Part shown: positions 41,390 through 47,257 of the stretch, piece after piece | Layout: each line of letters starts with the position of its first letter | Position numbering within the stretch: the first letter of the stretch is position 1 | Program-made: the position numbers and the translations under genes | The notes under the pieces: generated by a model | Seen by the model: only the letters and a program-made list of their open reading frames with translations | The model's database searches: none | Told to the model about the DNA's origin: nothing | Assembly (NCBI GenBank): GCA_023091735.1 | Contig: JALKBU010000339.1 | Location: forward strand, 1-47,257 | Direction: 5' to 3' | Origin: Trichomonas tenax | Lineage: Eukaryota; Parabasalia; Trichomonadida; Trichomonadidae | DNA: 47,257 bases

Positions 41390-41417
41390 GGATATTGACG
41401 ACATTTCGAAAATCATT

Positions 41418-41492
41418 CCGAGTGTAAATGATATAGCAATGGTGATGTGGACAGTGATACCATAACACCATCAGTATATCAATTACACCCGG
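41418..41492. repeat. Hairpin, 33-bp imperfect stem, 9-base loop
   Basis: Arms 41418-41450 and 41460-41492 pair at about 26 of 33 positions. This is a diverged copy of the hairpin at 41645-41719. Confidence 0.7.
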
Positions 41493-41531
41493 AAAAACAA
41501 CATTCCAGGCAAATAATTTAATGCACTAAAA

Positions 41532-41619
41532 ATTGTGTTTCATGCCATATCATCAATGAAGATGCACGACAGCAATAATATAGTGACATTAGCACTGATA
41601 ATATGGCATGGAACACAAC
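41532..41619. repeat. Hairpin, about 28-bp imperfect stem
   Basis: The arm starting at 41532 (TTGTGTTTCATGCCATAT) pairs with ATATGGCATGGAACACAA near 41601-41618; about 23 of 28 positions match. It sits between two copies of another hairpin. Confidence 0.65.
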
Positions 41620-41644
41620 TTTTGTTGGAATTTCGAATATCACT

Positions 41645-41719
41645 CCGAGTGTAAGTGATATAGCGATGGTGTTGTGGACATTGATACCACAACACCATCA
41701 GTATATCAATTACACTCGG
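41645..41719. repeat. Hairpin, 33-bp stem with three mismatches, 9-base loop
   Basis: Arms 41645-41677 and 41687-41719 (CCGAGTGTAA... paired with ...TTACACTCGG) around the loop ACATTGATA. The downstream flank (ACAACATTC, GGCA, ATAATTTAATGCA) is shared with the copy at 41418-41492, so the two form a direct duplication of about 130 bp. Confidence 0.75.
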
Positions 41720-41937
41720 AAAAACAACATTCGAGGCAGATAATTTAATGCATTTTAAAACGTTAGGTTTTCCGTCCTGCTCTCGCTGCAAAGGTCGCTA
41801 ATAGGGTTTGTGAGAGGACTGTACCACCAGGGAAGTTCGTAAAACCTATATTTTTGAATGTTCTTCATTTTTATATGAGATCAATCAGTCTTGTTTTATT
41901 ACACATTTAGCTATTTTTTAAATCATAAAATCTCCCC

Positions 41938-42010
41938 CACTGAATGCAAATGGTGCACTAGAACTGGATCAATGTAATCACTAGTCCTAGTGCACCATTT
42001 GTATTCAGTG
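41938..42010. repeat. Hairpin, 24-bp stem with one mismatch
   Basis: Arms 41938-41961 (CACTGAATGCAAATGGTGCA...) and 41987-42010, 25-base loop. Confidence 0.8.
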
Positions 42011-42060
42011 AAATAGAAAGTTTTAGTGAAATTTGATCATTGATTTTCATCATATTGTTA

Positions 42061-42133
42061 TATTCCCATATTCTCAGCGACAATGTCACTCACACATGTG
42101 ATAGGTGACATTGTCACTGAGAATATTGGAATA
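42061..42133. repeat. Hairpin, 29-bp stem with two mismatches
   Basis: Arms 42061-42089 and 42105-42133, 15-base loop TCACACATGTGATAG; core ATTCTCAG and GACAATGTCAC. Confidence 0.8.
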
Positions 42134-42296
42134 GAACAACTACTATTATGTTTTTTTAGAATTGGGTTCAAAAATAGTAAATAACATTGATTATAATATG
42201 GTAATGATTGAAGCGAGGCCTGCGAAATGATGGGAATGTTAAAAACTCTTTCAATTCATAATCAAATTAGAGGTATTTTCAAAACTTCTTATTTTA

Positions 42297-42360
42297 GTCT
42301 TCTTCTCCAAACAAATGTCACCGTTGGCATGATTTAGTGACATGTGTACCAAGAAGATGA
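42297..42360. repeat. Imperfect hairpin
   Basis: GTCTTCTTCTCCAAACAAATGTCAC-type left arm pairs with GTGACATGTGTACCAAGAAG-type right arm at about 20 of 25 positions, 15-base loop. Confidence 0.5.
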
Positions 42361-42520
42361 TAAAAACAACATGTTTTGTTGGTGATTCATGTTTCTCCAA
42401 CAATTGTGTGCCAATAGCACATTAAGGCTTGAGAAATCTAATAAAAAGACCATATATACCATTGACACACAGTGATGGATGAATTTTTATCAGGTAATTT
42501 ACATTGGTTTATATAATATT

Positions 42521-42601
42521 GTGTTTGAGTCCTTCTTCTCGTTATTGAAGCCACTAAACAAATGTTCAATGACTGGAGAACCAATAAGAAGGACCAAACA
42601 C
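42521..42601. repeat. Imperfect hairpin, 16-bp outer stem
   Basis: GTGTTTG + GTCCTTCTT near 42521-42537 pairs with AAGAAGGACCAAACAC at 42586-42601 around one bulged base; the inside is poorly paired. Confidence 0.5.
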
Positions 42602-42746
42602 AACAATTGGACGAGTTTTGATTTTTCATCCCACCAGATGTCGGTTGCACAATGAAATTTAAACAGTGTGATAGCAAGTTGCATTGCATTATTACAACAA
42701 AGTATTGGCGGGAATAAATTTCGATATTCTGGGTCGATTTGAAATG

Positions 42747-42831
42747 TTGTTCTATGCACTCCAAATTGATTCAGAAGCCAATAGAAATATGTGTCATTGA
42801 CTTCTGAATCGATTTGGAGTGCATAGAACAA
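42747..42831. repeat. Hairpin, 31-bp stem with one mismatch
   Basis: Arms 42747-42777 (TTGTTCTATGCACTCCAAAT...) and 42801-42831, loop 23 bases; pairing continues with CAAT/ATTG inside the loop. This is the longest near-perfect stem in the window and has the size of a small-RNA precursor. Confidence 0.85.
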
Positions 42832-43571
42832 TATTTTCACTGTTTTTCATGTTTTCACCCTACCAAACATGGAACACATTTGAGACTTTGATGTCGTTAT
42901 AAAAGTGTGCTATATAAATTAGACACAAAATTTTCGATGTGAGACTGTCTTTTGAATATATTATACTATGCAATCTTTGAGATATATACATTGTATTAAC
43001 AAGAAAATCATACATTATTGACTCCTTATAGTGTCAATTTTGTTGACACCACATCAACATGGAACACATTCAATATCACTAACAGAGGGATGAAACAATT
43101 AAAACATCCATCTGCAGTATATGTGATAGGCAGTGTGCATGACAAAACATTAAAAACACAAATTTTTGAAATAATGTAATATTTCATCATATTTAAAATT
43201 CAAAATTTGTTAATGTTCACATCGAATTCATATAACAAAGCTTATGTAAAACACAAGAACTTATGAATTCAATCTTCAAACCTAAAATATAAGTTTAATC
43301 TTATTACAAAATTTTTAAATTACTGTGTTTACGCTATTTAATCAATAGGTCAATAATATACACATCTAACCAAATACAACATTATTGTTGAATACCTTCA
43401 ATTCCATAGTTTTTAAAACATTCAATTAATTAAACTTTACTAATTCATAAGCTTTCAGTAACAATATCGCTAGACTATACCTAGACATTTCGCTAATGAG
43501 TAAAGGTCTATAATAGCTCTCATCAAAATTTGGCCTTTAACCTTAAAAATTTGGTGAAAAAAGACGATAGA

Positions 43572-44890
43572 CTAAATTTGGAGCTTTCTCTTCTTATTTG
43601 CAGCCATATTTTGTGCCAAATCGTTGTAGAAACCTAATGGACTATTATAACATTTCAGCCTGACAGTAACATTAGTTCTAGCACGTGGGTCTGTATTATA
43701 TTCGTAGGTGAGTACTCCTTGCTGCTCTGCATCATAGGCTTGACCGTCAATCCACTGGGTGATAAATTCCATTGTTGATGCTTCACCAAAGTTTTGAGTT
43801 CCTGCTGTCGATACAACCTTAACTCCGAATGTAAGAGCCATTTTAACATAACTATCAATTGTATCCTTTAATGCTTCGCGATTGTTGCATACAGCTACAA
43901 CCTTATTTCTAACAGCATTTTTGAATACCTTCTTGTTTTCAAACTTCTTTCTATCTTCACTTCATAAAGTGTTGAAGTCATTTAGCGATAATACCTTTTC
44001 ATAAACCGCATATTTGACAAGGGCGGTATATACCAAATTTTCTCCACGAGAAATAATCTTAGCAGCGGTAAATGGATTCCTATTTATATTTCCCTCCCCA
44101 AATAAACCATTATTTCTTCTTGTTTTAACACAATTCACTATAATTTCATCACCTAATAGCAATGATGTTGCGTCTCTTTTCATTCTATCTAGATCACATC
44201 TATAAATATATTCATGGAATACTTTCTTTGCAGATAATTGACCTCTAACCTCTTCAAATTGCGCGGCCTGTAATTTGTTTAGGTTGTCATTCTTTTCAGA
44301 TCTATTCTTATAACGTTATACTCCATTAACCATTTTAACTTCATTAAAATAATCATAAAATTGTTCAGGCTTTAAGATATTTTAACACATACTCCACTCC
44401 AGCTTTTTTTCTCTTTAATAGCTGGAACATTGTAAGCATTACTCAGACCGTAATTTTCACCACCTAGTTTATAACCATTGATAATCGCAATTTTACCGTT
44501 AGCATCTGTGATGAAGACTTCTAAAACACAATCTGTAGAACCATCAGTTCCCGTGATATCCCATTCTTGAGCTTCCCAGTTTTTATGCTTTGCAACGTAT
44601 GCCTGGGATTCTGGATATGTTAAAACTTTTTTCATAAACCTAACTTGTTTATTTAAACCAGCAACGATGTTAATTAAGTCATCCATACCCAATTAATAAC
44701 CAATACGTCTTGTATATTCTTTCGGTTGTTTAGTAATTGGATCCTTTCTTGTACCAGGTTGTAAAGAAAGTCCATTAAAGTTCGGTTTGATTGCTTTAAC
44801 TCTTTCAACGTTTGATGCGAGACGCGCTTGGGTTTCTGGCTCCCATTCATTAAATTCTCTTCTTACTCTTTGATAATTACCTTCAGCCAT
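43572..44890 (-). pseudogene. Maverick gene next to the ATPase, probable virion/structural protein
   Basis: From an ATG at 44890 (MAEGNYQRVRREFNEWEPET) the gene continues to 43572 through an in-frame TAA at 44693, a frameshift near 44380, a TAA at 44316 and a TGA at 43962. On each side the protein character persists: LINIVAGLNKQVRFMKKVLT, DCVLEVFITDANGKIAI, FTAAKIISRGENLVYTALVK, GVKVVSTAGTQNFGEASTME and YNTDPRARTNVTVRLKCYNS. The original protein had about 440 residues. The many short beta strands are compatible with a virion protein, and capsid genes lie near the ATPase in Polintons, but I do not recognise a jelly-roll signature. Function is therefore inference from position. Confidence 0.55.
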
Positions 44891-44922
44891 TTCAATGAAG
44901 TAAAAATATGAAAATCATTAAT

Positions 44923-45764
44923 TTATACAAACTTTATATTACTTTTTACCAAATCAACAATTATCTTTCCATATTCATCTAATTCTTTGTATCTCGCGAA
45001 TAACTCATTAATTTCCATCGGTAAATTTACTTGATAAAGCATAACATTTAATTGCTGCCTATTGAAACCAGAAAAGATGAATAATGCTGAAAGATTTGAT
45101 TTTAAGTTTGTTGATAAAGCTTTAAAGAAATGAACTGCTAAGAAGAATGAACATTGTATATGACGACATTGTGTAAGCCATTGATTAAACATTGATTTAG
45201 AATTTTCTAACGATTTTGATTTGGCTGCATCATCAAGAAATATTAATGTATGTAAGAATTCTTTATCACAATTGTCAATCATTAATTCTTCAATCATTTC
45301 TTCTTCTTGTTCATCAATTTCTAATTTCTCTTTCTTAACAACATTGTATAAATCTTTAAATAATAACAGTTTCTTTATTTTATCCTCTGCTTCATCATGA
45401 GAAACAAAAACTATTGGTACTCTAATGAGTTGCTTTAATGTCTCGAACCAGTTCTATTAATATAAACTAACATGTGAGCATATGGGTCATTGGCAGATAT
45501 TTTAATGATTTCTTTAATAATACTTAATGTTTTCCCTTTATTTTGCTTACCTATTGCTGCTGTTATTGAGTTATAATATGAATCAATTCTTGGTATTTTA
45601 TTAAGCATTTCTTTCTTTAAATCTCCAGTGCAATCACATAAACATCTTTCAATTCTGCAGTCAATTATTTTATCATAAGCATCATCTGATATTGATGGAA
45701 CATCGGGTGCTATTTCTGTTGAAATATCTTCTTCATATTATTCTTCCTCTTCTTCGAAATACAT
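44923..45764 (-). pseudogene. Maverick genome-packaging ATPase (FtsK/HerA type)
   Basis: The gene begins MYFEEEEE at 45764, has a TAA as codon 9 (45738-45740) and a frameshift near 45445. The Walker A motif GKQNKGKT is at 45528-45551 (preceded by SITAAI). After the frameshift come the Walker B strand TLIFLDDAAKSK and a sensor-like region, with QCRHIQCSFFLAVHFFKAL and ALFIFSGFNRQQLNVMLYQV. This is the layout of the A32/FtsK-type packaging ATPases of Polintons. In intact elements the enzyme is thought to pump DNA into the capsid. It lies 32 bp upstream of the probable structural gene on the same strand and is divergent from the ORF at 45846. Confidence 0.75.
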
Positions 45765-45845
45765 TTAGCTATTATTAAAAGAAGTGAATAATTAATAGAA
45801 ATTTATTTTTTTCTAAATTTTGAAAAATTCAATTTTTTTTATTTT

Positions 45846-46329
45846 ATGAAAATGAATAACGAATTCGTATCAATCATTAAGTTAGCTGAATCATTAAAAT
45901 CAATGTTAAATGATGTTAAGCAAATTGATATTTACTTCACAGATTTTATTAAGAATAAGTTATATAAATGCTATAACATTAAAGCTCTTCAGTTTGCATT
46001 TGATAAAAAATGGTTTGATAATGAGGAAATTTGGAAGTATCTTCCTAATATTATATTTGTTTCTAACGTTAAAACTAAGATTTTCAAGGACCAACCATTA
46101 ACAAATCAACTTTATAAAATTATGATTAAGCCAGAAACTACAAAAGGAGAACAATTTGATTATCATAAATACACAATTGTTAAAGTTGAGAATGATAAAT
46201 TGAAAGAACAAATTGAAAAAGAAATATAATGCTGATAATTTAAAGCGAATAAAAAAAGATTCTGAACAAAGTAATAAAGAGTCTGATAATGAATTTGAAG
46301 AAGAAATACTACCTGAGAATTTATGTTAA
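45846..46329 (+). pseudogene. Unrecognised Maverick ORF, frameshifted near its end
   Basis: The ATG at 45846 opens 127 codons (MKMNNEFVSIIKLAESLKSM, DKKWFDNEEIWKYLPNIIFV, ending in a charged KLKEQIEKEI). One base later, another frame continues with the same charged character (RIKKDSEQSNKESDNEFEEE) to a TAA at 46327. This points to one gene with a late frameshift. I do not recognise it. It is divergent from the ATPase (81 bp apart) and convergent with the tail-fibre gene (13 bp apart). Confidence 0.5.
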
Positions 46330-46341
46330 AAATATTTATTT

Positions 46342-47007
46342 TTACAGTATACGATACCAAGCATAAACAGTTACTTATGGAGGCATGTAATCTATTCCAA
46401 AACCGGTCTTTTCTGTGTTGCCATAGACTGAGTGATTGTGGCCACCTACTCCATCAATGCTTAAACCAGTACCATACTTCCGGGGGTGTCCTGATATTTC
46501 AAAACGTGAAATACATTCTTTGCCACCAGCAGCAGGACCATAATATCCTCATTTTGCTATTGAATGTGAATGGCGACCAGCGTTTGATGTTGTACCAGAG
46601 AAATAATGATTATGTGGTGGTAAGTTCTCCACAGCTATTTTTGTACTACCACCCCATTCATTACTACTGTTGGTACAACATAAGAACCTATTGGTAATTT
46701 GCCTCCACTCACCAACCCCAAATAATCTAGCAGGATTTTCATTCATCATCGATACATAAATGGAACCGACTGGATATATGATGTTAAATAAGTCATTGTT
46801 TTTAAGAATAATTTTATCAGCATGCAATGTTTGAAAACTTTCATGAGTATGATTAATATCTGCTTTATTATCAATGGTAGTTTGCAAATCAGGATGAATG
46901 TGGTTAATGCCTGCTTTGCTATCAATAGCATTTTGCAAATCGGGATGAGCGTGGTTAATATCTGCTTTATTATCTAATTCACTTTTATTTGCTTTTGTAA
47001 AGTCAAT
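46342..47007 (-). pseudogene. Maverick phage-type tail-collar fibre protein
   Basis: The minus frame is open from a TGA at 47008-47010 to 46342, broken by TGA at 46549-46551 and TAA at 46375-46377. It has no start codon at its upstream end, so it is cut there. The N-terminal part has three 17-residue repeats of the type ADINHTHESFQTLHADK. The middle is a tail-collar domain: IYPVGSIYVSMMNENPARLF and GVGEWRQITNRFLCC. The C-terminal part has ENLPPHNHYFSGTTSNAGRH and GHNHSVYGN, ending MPP-VTVYAWYRIL. HxH repeats that bind metal along a trimer axis are known in phage fibres. I infer host or virion attachment. Confidence 0.75.
46830..46982 (-). repeat. Three tandem 51-bp repeats
   Basis: Units at 46830-46880, 46881-46931 and 46932-46982 encode 17-residue blocks with the shared core NHxH (INHTHESFQ, INHIHPDLQ, INHAHPDLQ). 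The last two units are the most alike. Confidence 0.8.
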
Positions 47008-47008
47008 T

Positions 47009-47257
47009 CAAAGGTGCGCATTGGAACAAAAAATCGAAAATATCGAGAATAGGCTTGACGTTCACGATGGAAAGCTTGATAGTCTAACAAAAGATGTCAA
47101 CGAAATCAAAGAAGAACTTATCTCTCAATCCCATAGAATCGATGAACTCAGAGATGACAACAATGAACAATTTAATCAACTTTCTGAGCAGATTAAAACA
47201 CTCAATGATAACGATGTTAAATTTGCTGAGAATGTCAAGGAAATCAAAGAAGAACTT
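47009..47257 (+). CDS. Coiled-coil protein, partial; open at both ends
   Basis: From about 47009 to the window edge the plus strand reads LEQKIENIENRLDVHDGKLD, then LTKDVNEIKEELISQSHRID and FAENVKEIKEEL. It has heptad spacing of Leu, Ile and Val and many Glu and Lys, the profile of a long coiled coil. The EIKEEL block occurs twice, about 50 residues apart, suggesting an internal repeat. There is no ATG, and the frame just upstream is Maverick DNA in antisense. I infer a host gene interrupted by the Maverick, or a second Maverick ORF. Codon use is less AT-biased than the Maverick genes. Confidence 0.55.

Larger units (their letters stand above)
38792..43571. other. 4.8-kb gene-free region rich in hairpins
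   Basis: No open frame with family features. A 113-codon minus frame at 42499-42840 overlaps the hairpin at 42747-42831 and is unconvincing. The region contains a phased C-tract array (39458-39582), repeated CGCTAA/GCGAAT words (39600-39720, 40997-41046) and at least nine inverted repeats between 40.9 and 42.9 kb, listed separately. Direct word ACATGGAACACATT occurs near 42867 and 43059. Confidence 0.6.
43572..47007. mobile_element. Decayed Maverick/Polinton fragment
   Basis: Four adjacent damaged genes form a recognisable part of a T. vaginalis Maverick: an unrecognised probable structural protein, an FtsK/HerA-type packaging ATPase, an unknown plus-strand ORF and a tail-collar fibre protein. 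Each carries stops or frameshifts. No integrase, protein-primed polymerase B, protease or terminal inverted repeat is in view, so the element is partial (intact ones are about 15-20 kb). It ends at about 47008 against a coiled-coil reading frame; the left end is not defined but lies at or before 43572. Confidence 0.75.

Noticed and set aside
42499..42840. 113-codon minus frame as a possible transposase
   Set aside because: No DDE or HTH features, and its first third is one arm of the 31-bp hairpin.
46830..46982. CRISPR-like array
   Set aside because: The 51-bp units are directly adjacent without spacers and encode a protein repeat.
1..47257. tRNA, rRNA or snRNA genes
   Set aside because: Looking by eye for GTTCGAA-type T-loops, rRNA words and U6-like ACAGAGA gave no convincing cloverleaf or match; a tRNAscan-SE/Infernal run would be decisive.

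Overview
The window is protist nuclear DNA and almost certainly comes from Trichomonas vaginalis or a very close relative. Evidence: AT-rich intergenic DNA; intronless genes with very short 5' leaders starting at TCA(Py)T-type initiators 3-17 nt upstream of the ATG; a hydrogenosomal malic enzyme; expanded trichomonad surface families (beta-helix 'Pmp-like', BspA-like leucine-rich, glycine-rich, ankyrin); and a decayed Maverick/Polinton transposon.

Layout. 1-0.5 kb: start of a malic enzyme gene (minus). 0.5-6.8 kb: long AT-rich stretch with one beta-helix gene fragment. 6.8-14.1 kb: compact housekeeping block: a degenerate kinase (probable pseudokinase), a possible Myb/SANT-like protein, V-ATPase subunit E, a Vta1/LIP5-like ESCRT cofactor, a short Spt5-like elongation factor and ribosomal protein eL31. 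15.2-18.3 kb: divergent pair of type I membrane beta-helix surface proteins. 18.7-20.7 kb: rotted ankyrin gene. 21.5-22.3 kb: three-RRM protein. 23.1-31.6 kb: graveyard of surface-protein genes (unknown gene with two stops, two glycine-rich genes, a beta-helix fragment, tandem BspA-like copies). 32.0-38.8 kb: putative beta-barrel membrane protein, Mediator MED31 and a 1522-residue alpha-solenoid protein. 38.8-43.5 kb: no genes but a dense set of hairpin-forming inverted repeats. 43.6-47.0 kb: decayed Maverick fragment (unrecognised probable structural protein, packaging ATPase, unknown ORF, phage-type tail-collar fibre), ending sharply against a coiled-coil gene that runs off the window.

The housekeeping genes do not form operons; each has its own promoter and they serve general cell functions (energy metabolism, vacuolar acidification, ESCRT membrane scission, transcription elongation and Mediator, translation). 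The most unusual signals are (i) arrays of G3/G4 tracts spaced about 16-22 bp apart, one directly upstream of V-ATPase E and one on the opposite strand in a gene-free region; (ii) a cluster of precursor-like hairpins at 40.9-42.8 kb; and (iii) a family of TATGAYG palindromes around the divergent surface-protein pair. All identifications rest on reading the sequence; no database search was run.
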